64,000 bases of DNA from Methanomicrobium sp. W14 (GTDB lineage: Archaea > Halobacteriota > Methanomicrobia > Methanomicrobiales > Methanomicrobiaceae): the NCBI RefSeq assembly GCF_017875315.1, contig NZ_JAGGMM010000002.1, positions 496,001-560,000 of the forward strand, in the 5' to 3' direction. Position numbers and translations under genes: made by a program. This document shows positions 44,939 through 53,343 of this stretch, in pieces. The notes below the pieces were generated by a model. The model had not been told where the DNA came from. It ran no database searches and was given only the letters and a program-made list of their open reading frames with translations. Positions within the stretch are counted from its first letter, which is position 1. Every line of letters starts with the position of its first letter.

Positions 44939-45745
44939 TTACAGATCTTCTATTTTTATGTTGTATTCTTTTATTACAAGCCTTTTTACTCCTGTAAAAT
45001 TATAGGTGTTCGAACCGTAGTCCCCGAAATTCCCGCCTGAAAATGAGTCCCCGGTAAGGTAGTTTTTCCATGCCGCCGAGAGGTCGTCTGAACTGTCAGG
45101 ACTGTAAGTAAGATATACCGGTACTGGACCTGTATTGTAACTCTCGTCAGTAACGGTGACGGGCTCACTGAGCATACTCATACGGACGTTTCCTATGCCG
45201 CTTAGTGAATAGTCCCTGTCAGCCGATATTTTTGTGAGGAGTATTACAAGCGTGCCTGCGGATTCGTCGTAATACCACCTCGGTTCTGCAACCATAACCG
45301 ATCCTTCCTGGAATTTCTGGCGTGAGAGGACTGCACCGTTCTCTATAGTATATACTGCGTCACCCTCACCCGAAGTGTATCTTAGGTAACCGGGGCTGAA
45401 CGTATAACTCTGTGAGTTGCCGGAGGAGTCGGGATAATCAAACATGAAGCTGTCTTTGGATTTTGAGGAATCAAAGGCGTCAAGAAAACCCCCTGAGACG
45501 CGTACTGCAAGGTCCCTGTAGGGAACGTTACTGTAGGTCAGTATCTTCATCTCGTTCTGCAAAGAGATCATGGTCTGCTCCATTGTCCTCTCGTCAGAGT
45601 TTATCTGCGACTGCAAAAGGAGCGGATACGCGTACAGAGTTACCATCGCAATCCCGGTAACCACGATTGAAAACATTATCAGAAATCCTATTGCTTCAGA
45701 TACTCCGCTTTCACTGTCAGTTCTTTGAAATTCTGTTCCTGCCAT
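44939..45745 (-). CDS. Pilin-like membrane-anchored protein (DUF7289-like), last gene of operon
   Basis: About 268 residues. A short polar N-terminus ending in SESG is followed by VSEAIGFLIMFSIVVTGIAMVTLYAYP, a pilin-like hydrophobic helix, and then a beta-rich outer domain with many Ser, Tyr and Asp residues. This fits haloarchaeal/methanogen DUF7289 proteins that occur with type IV pilus-like machinery. Its ATG overlaps the stop of the gene before it (ATGA), and GGAGGAGT supplies the ribosome binding site, so I prefer 45745 over a far upstream start at 45916 whose extra residues lie over the neighbour gene in another frame. Confidence 0.75.
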   Translation of the reverse strand: MAGTEFQRTDSESGVSEAIGFLIMFSIVVTGIAMVTLYAYPLLLQSQINSDERTMEQTMISLQNEMKILTYSNVPYRDLAVRVSGGFLDAFDSSKSKDSFMFDYPDSSGNSQSYTFSPGYLRYTSGEGDAVYTIENGAVLSRQKFQEGSVMVAEPRWYYDESAGTLVILLTKISADRDYSLSGIGNVRMSMLSEPVTVTDESYNTGPVPVYLTYSPDSSDDLSAAWKNYLTGDSFSGGNFGDYGSNTYNFTGVKRLVIKEYNIKIEDL

Positions 45746-46110
45746 CATACTCCTCCCGAGTCGTATGTAATTCTGTTTATGCCGGAGCCTGTGGTGTTTC
45801 CTGTAACCCCTCTTGTCGCCCCGATTCCGGCGATGGAAATTCTGCTCCTGATACTGCCGTCGGTTATGATGATTGTCTGGGACGCACCGGCCAGGTAAGG
45901 GTCCATTTTTACCCAATAATCTTTTCCGGCAACGTCATCCGGCAGGTCAAATTTAGTTGAAATTCTTCCTGTCTCGGGGGCGATGACGTATATGTCGACT
46001 ATCCTTGCACTTACTCCGTTTCCTATATCGACAAATGAGTGGTATTTCAGGGTGTTTGACGGGTTTTCAATAAGTGAGGTGTTTGTTACTATCATGACGA
46101 CGGTCAGCAT
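45745..46110 (-). CDS. Pilin-like protein with unclear start
   Basis: From the first canonical start (ATG 46110) it encodes 121 residues: MLTVVMIVTNTS, then an outer beta-rich domain with GYGRISTKF-like strands. However the same frame is open upstream to 46212 and encodes KRNNDEAVSTIVEYILITSVLVV, a clear pilin-like N-terminus (positions 46111-46179). No ATG, GTG or TTG exists in that extension; it has ATT at 46149 and ACG at 46152. The real protein therefore probably starts with a non-standard codon or by a +1 frameshift from the gene before it at CCAAAAAAGGAATAA. It overlaps the next gene by ATGA. Confidence 0.6.
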   Translation of the reverse strand: MLTVVMIVTNTSLIENPSNTLKYHSFVDIGNGVSARIVDIYVIAPETGRISTKFDLPDDVAGKDYWVKMDPYLAGASQTIIITDGSIRSRISIAGIGATRGVTGNTTGSGINRITYDSGGV

Positions 46111-46168
46111 GACAACAAGTACTGAGGTTATGAGAATGTACTCTACAATCGTGCTTACGGCTTCGTCG

Positions 46169-46552
46169 TTATTCCTTTTTTGGAAGAAGGTATGTTTCGT
46201 CGTATGATGTCACCCCGTTATTGTAGTGGATTACTGCTTCGGTATATGTATAGTATGAGTCAGAGTACCTGTTTTCTGTTATATTATACCATAAAACAGT
46301 GTCTTCCCTGTTCATTGCAAGATTCTGAAGGACTGTCATGTTTTCGGTTGTATCCCCGCCGTTTTCAGCGAGGTAGAGAATTTCAGCTCTAATGTCCTGA
46401 ATCTCTGATTTTGGAAATTCAAGTACACCTTCCGATGTCGTCTGTCCGACCATCACGGACTGGTTTATGATTATTGCGAGGAAGAATATTCCGACGCTTA
46501 TGATAAATCCCATCAGGACAATCCACTGTCCGTCGTCGTCTAGTCTCTCCAC
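46169..46552 (-). CDS. Pilin-like protein (DUF7261-like)
   Basis: A 127-residue protein starting with a charged MERLDDDGQW, then a hydrophobic helix IVLMGFIISVGIFFLAIIINQS (about 11-33) and an outer part. The DDxGQ-plus-helix start fits DUF7261-type proteins of haloarchaeal pilin-like clusters. It overlaps the previous gene by 13 bases and ends just where the reading frame of the next pilin-like protein begins, so translation is probably coupled. Confidence 0.65.
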   Translation of the reverse strand: MERLDDDGQWIVLMGFIISVGIFFLAIIINQSVMVGQTTSEGVLEFPKSEIQDIRAEILYLAENGGDTTENMTVLQNLAMNREDTVLWYNITENRYSDSYYTYTEAVIHYNNGVTSYDETYLLPKKE

Positions 46553-47070
46553 AGTAAAACCTCCAGCTTCAAAACTGTCTCCTTACCCTTCCAGTCGGCG
46601 GTCACGTATCTGCCGCAGCGGATAGCAGGACTTCTGCCCGGGTTATCGCCTTCACTGCTGTGCGCAAAAGGTACAGCCTTCACTGTTTTTGTTGTCTGGT
46701 CATAGTAGTATATTGTGGAGTTATACCTGAGAGAATTGACAAATGCTGTTGCTCCTGTGTTCATATCCAGGTAATTCTGAAAGGCGGAATTGAATTCAGA
46801 TGCGGCCGGCCCGTCCGGGTCGGAATTTCCGCTTGCATTGCTTATTATTGAAGAAAGAACGTTTCCTTCCGTGTATGTGTCTTTCGTATCCATCATCAGA
46901 AGTGCGTCATTTCCAAGCTGTTCCAGCTGCATGTCCGGGATGTGGACGTCTCCGGGTGTTAAGACCATACCTGTCCCAAGGACCACATATGCGGAGACAA
47001 GCATAATCACGGCTGCCGTCAGTCCTTCAATAGTATAAAGCTGTCCTGAACATGAGAGGCTTTTTACCAT
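46540..47070 (-). CDS. Pilin-like protein (DUF7288-like)
   Basis: A 176-residue protein with N-terminal SGQLYTIEGLTAAVIMLVSAYVVLGTG; the GQ...xEGLxAAxIM pattern is typical of DUF7288 proteins in haloarchaeal clusters of secreted pilin-like proteins. The outer domain is acidic and includes a likely disulfide or metal pair (CGRYVTADW). It overlaps both neighbours by a few bases, so it is in the middle of a tightly packed operon. Confidence 0.65.
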   Translation of the reverse strand: MVKSLSCSGQLYTIEGLTAAVIMLVSAYVVLGTGMVLTPGDVHIPDMQLEQLGNDALLMMDTKDTYTEGNVLSSIISNASGNSDPDGPAASEFNSAFQNYLDMNTGATAFVNSLRYNSTIYYYDQTTKTVKAVPFAHSSEGDNPGRSPAIRCGRYVTADWKGKETVLKLEVLLWRD

Positions 47071-48143
47071 ATGCAGACCTCCATAACTCCGTCTGTTAGG
47101 TACGGCTTGGTCATATACGGTGAATCATAGTCATAAGAGAAGTTTCCGCCAATCATTTTGACTGTTGAATTTTTCTTGATCTCATATTCAAGGTTTAATT
47201 CAACCGATACTGTTGACGTGATTTCGGATGAGAACATCAGGCTTGGAAGAATCGTAAAGCCGATGTCCGAAATGTTTTTGTCTTCAATGGCGGTCTCGTT
47301 ATAATTCATAGTGCGTGGGACGCCGTTTATTTTGTATATATACGAGCTGTTGTCAAAAGAATCATAAGCCATTGAGATTTTTGTACCGTCTTTAAGAAAC
47401 CGTGCATTTACAAGGTTTACAGTATAGTTGTCAGATTCAGATTCCAGACTTTTGCTCAGGTTGTAAATTCTGAATGTCACAGGCTCCGTCTTCGGGTCTA
47501 TCCTGTATTCGGCAGAAATGGTTTTGTCGTATAGAAGGGAGTAGTTGAACCTGCACTCGATTTTTTGTTCTATTTGCTTTGGAAACGATGATGACTTTAT
47601 ATTTTTGGTTGTATTCAGAAGGTCTGCCTGGATGTCAGCCGAGCTGTAATGTTTAATCTTTACAAGTCTCTTCATATACCCGTATCCTCCTTTCGGGACA
47701 GGCTCTCCGGCACAGAGAGTTGATGATGAACCGTCACGGAGGGATATATTGAACTGGTATCCAAAGTCTCCGAATATGGCTTTACTTCTGTATTCGTCTT
47801 CTGTAAAATTGAATTCAGTTGTACTGCTGAAGAATTTGTTAATCTTGTATGTCGAAAGTATATTTGGTGTCTGCGAAGATACGGAAAGTCCAAGCCTTTC
47901 TATTTCATCCTTGTGCTTTGAGTCTTTGAGCTCCCACGGAGTACCTGTCGGCCATCCCGGGTCTTCTGCAAGTATGACGGATGTTCTGTAAGAGACTGCG
48001 TCATAATCGACTGTAGAACTCTTTACATTAAGCAAAAGACCTGGGATCATGCTGATTACGAATATCAGGGCGACCAGAAATATTGTAAAGCCTGCAAGAA
48101 AGTCAACCGAAAGCATACCGGAATCATCGCTGACCGCCTTCAA
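47064..48143 (-). CDS. Large pilin-like surface protein (DUF7287-like N-terminus)
   Basis: A 359-residue protein. After MKAVSDDSGM comes LSVDFLAGFTIFLVALIFVISMIPGLLL, a pilin-like membrane helix with the D-F-AG-I motif seen in DUF7287. The outer domain (about 40-359) is beta-rich with many Asn-X-Ser/Thr sites, which fit archaeal N-glycosylation. It may be a major or tip-like subunit. Overlaps both neighbours by 4-7 bases. Confidence 0.65.
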   Translation of the reverse strand: MKAVSDDSGMLSVDFLAGFTIFLVALIFVISMIPGLLLNVKSSTVDYDAVSYRTSVILAEDPGWPTGTPWELKDSKHKDEIERLGLSVSSQTPNILSTYKINKFFSSTTEFNFTEDEYRSKAIFGDFGYQFNISLRDGSSSTLCAGEPVPKGGYGYMKRLVKIKHYSSADIQADLLNTTKNIKSSSFPKQIEQKIECRFNYSLLYDKTISAEYRIDPKTEPVTFRIYNLSKSLESESDNYTVNLVNARFLKDGTKISMAYDSFDNSSYIYKINGVPRTMNYNETAIEDKNISDIGFTILPSLMFSSEITSTVSVELNLEYEIKKNSTVKMIGGNFSYDYDSPYMTKPYLTDGVMEVCIW

Positions 48144-48769
48144 TTGATCACTTCCCCTGTATATGCGTCAATTTGTACTCCCTTTATGTCATCAGACTGC
48201 TCCGGAGTAATATAATATACTCCGTCTTCAAGAATTATGTAGAGCCTGTCGTCATATGACCTGTCAAACATCTCGTCAGTGTATCCTGCCTGTTTTTCCA
48301 GTATTTCAGACGGCATCATGACATCATCCGTCCTTATTGCGCTGTCGGGAAACGGACCGGGCCAGACCACTTCCTTAAGGCCTGAACTGCCGAGGTAGAG
48401 AAGAGTTGTGTTTTCCCCGTATTTTACACCGAATATCCAGGAATCTGCGTTCCCGTACCTGTTTACACCTGCACCTGCTATATTGGCAATCTGTATTTCA
48501 CTGTCTTTTGCGGCTACATGATACCCGGTTTCTTCTGCTCCCGGAAAATCCGGGTTTACAGACGAATACAGTTTATCCAGAGCTTCTTTAAGGGAGATGT
48601 TACCTGTTTCTGTTATGCTGCCATGGTCACCCGTGAGTGTAGCGTCTCCCAGAAGGGATATGTTTTGGGTAGTGTTTTGGCTGTTCTGGCTGACGCATGC
48701 ACACACAGTGCAGAAGCATATCATAAAAGCAGCCAGTATGAACGTTAATGCCCTTTTCAACAGAATCAC
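48140..48769 (-). CDS. Secreted lipoprotein-like protein, first gene of the pilin-like operon
   Basis: A 209-residue protein with a signal sequence (RALTFILAAFMICFCTVCAC; the end is a possible lipobox with a Cys near 25), an Asn/Thr-rich linker and a PepSY-like outer domain (ISLKEALDKLYSS, then VQIDAYTGEVIN at the end). It starts the operon of six overlapping genes. Family not firmly recognised; a role on the cell surface with the pilin-like proteins is inferred from position. Confidence 0.65.
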   Translation of the reverse strand: MILLKRALTFILAAFMICFCTVCACVSQNSQNTTQNISLLGDATLTGDHGSITETGNISLKEALDKLYSSVNPDFPGAEETGYHVAAKDSEIQIANIAGAGVNRYGNADSWIFGVKYGENTTLLYLGSSGLKEVVWPGPFPDSAIRTDDVMMPSEILEKQAGYTDEMFDRSYDDRLYIILEDGVYYITPEQSDDIKGVQIDAYTGEVIN

Positions 48770-48938
48770 GATCCATGTGGGTAGCGGTTAACGGGTTTAT
48801 CTTGGATGTTTAATTATATCATATGAGTAAAATATAACAGTTGCTAATTAGAACTGTGTATAAAAAATTATTTTTATCGCTCCATTTGCTTTAAAACTAG
48901 AAATAAATAATTATGTGGCCTGTTTATCGAAAAATGTG

Positions 48939-50198
48939 TTAATCCAGGGTATGAATGACAAGCCCCGAGAGGAGTTTTGGTTCAAACCATGTTGATTTCG
49001 GAGGCATGATTTCACCATTATCCGCAACTTTTAGGACAGTCTTAACTTTAACGGGCTGCATTGAAAAGGCCGCCTTAAACATTCCCGAATCAACGCTTTC
49101 TTCAAGTTCGTGAACAGGTTTTGAACCGCCGAGATACTGAAGACGCTGGTCACCTCTCGGGTCGGTTATCCCGAGTATGTCCTCCATAACTTTTTTCTGG
49201 AGGACCGAAACATCCAGAGATGCTATTATGTCATCAGGATTTTCTACCGGCGCCGAAAGTTCATACCATTTTCCGCCCATGTACATGTGGAATACGTGAA
49301 GGGGTTTGTCTGTTTTTTTATGCGGAGGTATCTGGGATAAACTGCCGTCAACTTTTTTGCAGGAGTTTATTTCAAAGACCTCCGAGAGTTTATTCAAAAA
49401 AGTCTCAGGGTTATAATCCTTCAGATCCGTTACGAGACGCGAATACCCGTATATCTTTACACTGCTTTCCGCAAAGATAACAGCCATGAACCTCCCGGCC
49501 TCTTCTGTAACCCTTCCCTCTGCTCTTCTTTTCTGTGCAACGTTTACCGATGATTTGGCACGGTGATGACCGTCGGCAATATAAAGTGCACCTACGTCCT
49601 CAAACATAGAGACCAGTTTTTTTACCGGTTCATCGTCAGATATCCTGAACACTTTATGTAATGCACCCGATTCGCTTTTTGCAATGCCGTCCGGGTTTTT
49701 ATTGGTTATAAGTGATTCTACGTAAGAGGTGATTTCACCGGGGTCGCGGTAGAGCAGAACAACAAGACCTGTGTTTGCATTTGTAGTATCAATGTGCATT
49801 GTCCTGTCCTCCTCCTTTTCATAGCGGGTAAGTTCGTGCCTTTTGATTCTGTTCTCCTCGTAATCCTTTACCGATACATCGGCGACAAATCCGGTGTATA
49901 TGCTTTTGTCCTGTTCTATTCTGTAGACATAAATTCCAGGTTTATCATCCCGCTTTAAAAGTCCGCCTTTGATCATCTCTTCAAGGTTTCTTTTTGCTGT
50001 CGCGTAGACCTGCGAGTCTTTCGGGTCCAGGTCCTGCATCATTGCATCAGACCTTATGACTTTCATAAAGCTGTCAGGGTTCTTTTCAATGCATTCACGC
50101 GCCTCTTCGGTACTTACGACATCGTACGGAGCTGATGCGATATCAGCAGCTTTTTTTGGAACAGGTCTTATTGCGGGGAAGCTGAATATTTTCACCAT
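48939..50198 (-). CDS. DUF1015 family protein
   Basis: A 419-residue DUF1015 protein: FPAIRPVPKKAADIASAPYDVVSTEEARE at the N-terminus, RHELTRYEKEEDRTMHIDTTNANTG, IADGHHRAKSS (conserved GHHR) and a C-terminal VFTMQPVKV-like region. The family is widespread in bacteria and archaea; a link to serine metabolism (SerK-like kinases are related by fold) is reported for relatives, but the role here is unknown. Transcribed alone. Confidence 0.88.
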   Translation of the reverse strand: MVKIFSFPAIRPVPKKAADIASAPYDVVSTEEARECIEKNPDSFMKVIRSDAMMQDLDPKDSQVYATAKRNLEEMIKGGLLKRDDKPGIYVYRIEQDKSIYTGFVADVSVKDYEENRIKRHELTRYEKEEDRTMHIDTTNANTGLVVLLYRDPGEITSYVESLITNKNPDGIAKSESGALHKVFRISDDEPVKKLVSMFEDVGALYIADGHHRAKSSVNVAQKRRAEGRVTEEAGRFMAVIFAESSVKIYGYSRLVTDLKDYNPETFLNKLSEVFEINSCKKVDGSLSQIPPHKKTDKPLHVFHMYMGGKWYELSAPVENPDDIIASLDVSVLQKKVMEDILGITDPRGDQRLQYLGGSKPVHELEESVDSGMFKAAFSMQPVKVKTVLKVADNGEIMPPKSTWFEPKLLSGLVIHTLD

Positions 50199-50641
50199 AA
50201 CGGAAAAGTCCTCCTTGTTTTAAATTATTTGTCTGAATTATGCCAGAGTAAGTTATTGCCTATTAGGGTTTATACCTTAATTACCGTTTAAAGGCAGGCT
50301 TATTTTATTTTCTGTTTTTATGCATTGTGCACAGAAATTCCATTGGATTGAAGCGCCGGTGGCATTCAGGTTTATCTGCGGGGTACAAATTAAGAGTTTG
50401 TGAAACATTATTCTATTGTTTCACTTTGACGTAAGAATTTTTATCATGTATATTTCTCTTTATAGTTTTCAGCGGTGGGGTAAACCGTTCCTCGTTTATT
50501 TGTGCAGGTTAAATGGCCTGACCTCTGGTTTTATCTGTTATCTGGGTGCATTTAATACAGAAAATAGAACAAAACTATATCATTAAAATAAAAATAAAAT
50601 GACTGCACCTTAATTCAGGTGCGACTTTATCCGGTAATCAG
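50199..50641. other. Divergent intergenic region with two short inverted repeats
   Basis: About 440 bases between DUF1015 and rimI. GTGAAAC-ATTATTCTATT-GTTTCAC is a 7-base inverted repeat at 50400-50424. GCACCT-TAATTC-AGGTGC at 50605-50622 is a 6-base inverted repeat 19 bases before the rimI ATG and may lie in its leader. No gene seen. Confidence 0.45.
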
Positions 50642-51103
50642 ATGGATGAAAAAAATATTTCAATAAGAAGGGCAAAAAGAGGAGACCTCCGGCAGATTGT
50701 TTCAATAGAAACCAGCTCTTTTAAAGACCCCTGGGACGAATCGGCCTTTGTAGATGCACTATTCTATTCCTCATCAACATTTTTTGTTGCCGAAGCAGAA
50801 GAAAAAATTGCAGGATTTGTCACGGCAGGTGTGGAGGACACTTCTGAAGCGGTCTACGGTCATATCATGAATATCGCAGTCCTGCCGCAGTTCAGAAAAC
50901 TTGGCCTTGGCGGAAGACTGTTGCAGAGAATAGAGTATGAATGTCTGGTGATAGGTGCAGCCGGTGTCCAGCTCGAGGTGCGTGTTTCGAATCAGGAAGC
51001 CCGGAGGTTTTACCAGAAAATGGGTTATTCGCAGGTGTTTCTTGTAGGCAACTACTACAGCGACGGTGAAGATGCAATTCTTATGATGAAGTGGTTTGAA
51101 TAA
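50642..51103 (+). CDS. rimI: RimI-type N-terminal acetyltransferase
   Basis: A 153-residue GNAT protein of the archaeal Ard1/RimI type, which acetylates N-terminal amino groups of proteins with acetyl-CoA. Seen are SSFKDPWDESAFVDAL at the start, the acetyl-CoA site IMNIAVLPQFRKLGLGGRLLQ (about 78-98) and the C-terminal ARRFYQKMGYSQVFLVGNYYSDGEDAILMMKW typical of RimI. Length fits the family (about 150-160). Confidence 0.93.
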   Translation: MDEKNISIRRAKRGDLRQIVSIETSSFKDPWDESAFVDALFYSSSTFFVAEAEEKIAGFVTAGVEDTSEAVYGHIMNIAVLPQFRKLGLGGRLLQRIEYECLVIGAAGVQLEVRVSNQEARRFYQKMGYSQVFLVGNYYSDGEDAILMMKWFE

Positions 51104-51114
51104 ATGAATTGCTG

Positions 51115-51520
51115 TCAGGCGGATTCAGTTTTTTGTAGTCCTGCTATAATTATTGCCGGGAATTCCATTTCATCGTCGTTTTCTTCGTAAAATCCGGTCA
51201 TGACAAATCCTGCATCAAAGAATATTTTCAGAATGCTTCATACGTCTTTTCTTTGCGTTTGGGAAAATTTTGTCAGAATAATCAAAAGCGACTATTTCAG
51301 CACCCTTCTTTGCAAGGCACAGGGAAAAATTTTCGTTTCCACAGGCTACATCCAGAATAAGGTCGCCTTTTTTTCTGCGTCAAGCATCTCTTTCGGTATG
51401 AGGTCTTACTATATTTCGTTGGAAAGAGTTTGAATCATCGCCCATTTTGAAATCCCGGAAGTCTGCATTTGCTTCCCACCTGATTTTGCTCTCTTCTGTG
51501 GTCTCCCTGAAAATGTCCAT
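51115..51520 (-). pseudogene. Decayed SAM-dependent methyltransferase
   Basis: Starts with ATG at 51520 (MDIFRETTEESKIRWEANADF) but the frame soon breaks. In shifted frames the remainder reads PKEMLDAEKK, then GDLILDVACGNENFSLCLAKKGAEIVAFDYSDKI (motif I and II of methyltransferases) and, after an apparent internal deletion, SILKIFFDAGFVMTGFYEENDDEMEFPAIIIAGLQK up to TGA at 51115. Typical relatives are about 250 residues, so much of the C-terminal half is gone. At least two frameshifts plus a deletion make it non-functional. Confidence 0.8.
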
Positions 51521-52091
51521 TATATAACCTGATAACCGTATTTGAAATAGGGCCCCCATTGATTATGATTGTGGTTTTGTATTTTCTGTATCATTTAGAA
51601 TATGCGTACAGGATTTTCACCGCGTTTTTTGAAGAACCTCAAAAGAGTAAAAATTTAGTAAATCATTATGAAAAAACAGAACGTCTGCTTTCTGCCGGTA
51701 CCCGGAATTTTTATTGAGGCCTTTTTTTATGTGGATTTGGTCTGCTTTGTGTGAAAATAAATTTAAGCCCGAAATTCAGGTATTTCAAATGTTTTTCCGG
51801 CATCGTTCAAATACGGTTCATCTTACATGTGCAGGTAAGGGTTTAGGATCATTTCCGGATATTTTACGGCATCGGCAGACATCACTGGCTGTTCTTTTTG
51901 GTGATACTGTTGCATTATCCGGGTACATTTCTGTTTTTTTAGCTCCCGGTAATACAAATATGAATTTTAGTATTATTATATATATGCTTTTTGAAATAAT
52001 CTGACAAAACGCCCTGTTGAAATCAGGACAAGTGCAGACATAACCTGAAAAAATCCTGGATAAAAATAGTATTTTAAAAAAAGGCAGGAGT
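51521..52091. other. Intergenic region, no gene seen
   Basis: About 570 bases between the methyltransferase pseudogene and HMG-CoA reductase. A frame at 51714-52004 is open but its composition (many Phe, Met, His) does not look like a protein. No RNA or repeat recognised. It may contain further decayed material. Confidence 0.4.
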
Positions 52092-53297
52092 TTACCTTCC
52101 AAGCTGTTTGTGCGCCCTTGCAAGATGTCCTGCGCCCAGTGCGCCTATAAGAGAAAGTTCGCCTGCAAGAACTGCTGATGCAACGATTTCGGCAAATTTC
52201 CTGGAATTGTTGCCCGGCTCTTCCCCGCCGCCGTGGCAGCCCAGCATTTCAAGGCATTCTTTTTGTGTGTCAAGTCCGCTCCCTCCGCCTACTGTTCCGA
52301 CCTGAAGGGACGGGAGCGTGACGGAAACATATACACCTCCGTCCGTCTGGTCGACTGTGGTTATTGCATTTGACCCTTCAACCACGTGTGCAGGGTCCTG
52401 CCCGCACGCAATAAACATAGCAGCTATAACGTTTGCAGCTTGGGCGTTGAAGCCGAGTGCGCCCGAACGTGCTGAACCGACAAGGTTTTTGCGGGTATTG
52501 ACCTCAGCCATGGTCCTGGCATCAGTCTTGAATATGTTTTTTATCATATCATCCGTAAGAAAGACACCTGCTGCGACCGTTTTTCCTCTTCCAAGTATCA
52601 GATTTATTGCAGCCGGTTTTTTGTCGGTACACATGTTTCCGGAGAGGGATATAAAAACAGCACCGGTTTCCTGCCCTATTTTCTGTGCAATCTTTTCGGA
52701 TGCAATGGTAACCATGTTCATCCCCATTGCGTCGCCTGTAAAGAATTCTATTCTTACATGCACGTTTGTTCCGGTAAGAAAGCATTTGATGTCAGTCAGT
52801 TTGCCGTGAGAAGTCGTCTCTTCGGCGATTTTCTTCAGTTCATCTTTGTTGCTCTCTATCCATCTTATAATGTCTATTGCATGGACGACGCTTTTAGCGG
52901 CAAAAACCGGTGCCCTTGTCATTCCGTCACGCTGTATTCTTACATCCGCACCGCCCGCTTTTGTAATGGCCTTGCATCCCCTGTTTATTGAAGCGACAAG
53001 GGCGCCTTCTGTCGTTGCAAGGGGTATATAGAATTCTCCGTTTGCGTATTCTCCGTTTACTTTGATTTTTCCTGCAACGCCGAGCGGGACCTGAACTGTA
53101 CCTATCATATTTTCGCAGTTCTTCCTTGCCGCCCTTTCTGCGTCTATCGAAAATTTGCCGACTTTGTCGAATTTGTATCCGGTCTCTTCCTCTATGTACT
53201 CCCTCCTGACCGATACAGCCTTTTCTGCCGGCATTTCCTTTTCAAGCTCGTGAATTTTTATGCTGCCGTTTTTTAGCTTTTCGATGTAGTCTTCCAT
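52092..53297 (-). CDS. hmgA: HMG-CoA reductase (class I)
   Basis: Reduces HMG-CoA to mevalonate with NADPH, the committing step for archaeal membrane lipids. The 401-residue protein has ENMIGTVQVPLGVAG (substrate site), the catalytic Glu in ATTEGALVASINRG, FFTGDAMGMNMV (NADPH site), a Lys/Asp-bearing middle part, GTVGGGSGLDTQ and the terminal HLARAHKQL with catalytic His. The residues are complete. Transcribed alone and divergent from the Trm5-like gene; HMG-CoA synthase is encoded 6 kb away. Confidence 0.97.
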   Translation of the reverse strand: MEDYIEKLKNGSIKIHELEKEMPAEKAVSVRREYIEEETGYKFDKVGKFSIDAERAARKNCENMIGTVQVPLGVAGKIKVNGEYANGEFYIPLATTEGALVASINRGCKAITKAGGADVRIQRDGMTRAPVFAAKSVVHAIDIIRWIESNKDELKKIAEETTSHGKLTDIKCFLTGTNVHVRIEFFTGDAMGMNMVTIASEKIAQKIGQETGAVFISLSGNMCTDKKPAAINLILGRGKTVAAGVFLTDDMIKNIFKTDARTMAEVNTRKNLVGSARSGALGFNAQAANVIAAMFIACGQDPAHVVEGSNAITTVDQTDGGVYVSVTLPSLQVGTVGGGSGLDTQKECLEMLGCHGGGEEPGNNSRKFAEIVASAVLAGELSLIGALGAGHLARAHKQLGR

Positions 53298-53343
53298 TGC
53301 ATTTAGTTATTAGTCGGATAAGATACAATATTATGGCGGTTGA

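Noticed and set aside
45748-45916. N-terminal extension of the last pilin-like protein
   Set aside because: It lies over the neighbouring gene in another frame and has a basic, His/Arg/Asn-rich composition typical of a shadow frame. The ATGA overlap with a good ribosome binding site marks the real start.
51714-52004. Possible 96-residue protein
   Set aside because: Composition is unlike a protein, there is no ribosome binding site, and the region between a pseudogene and HMG-CoA reductase looks non-coding.
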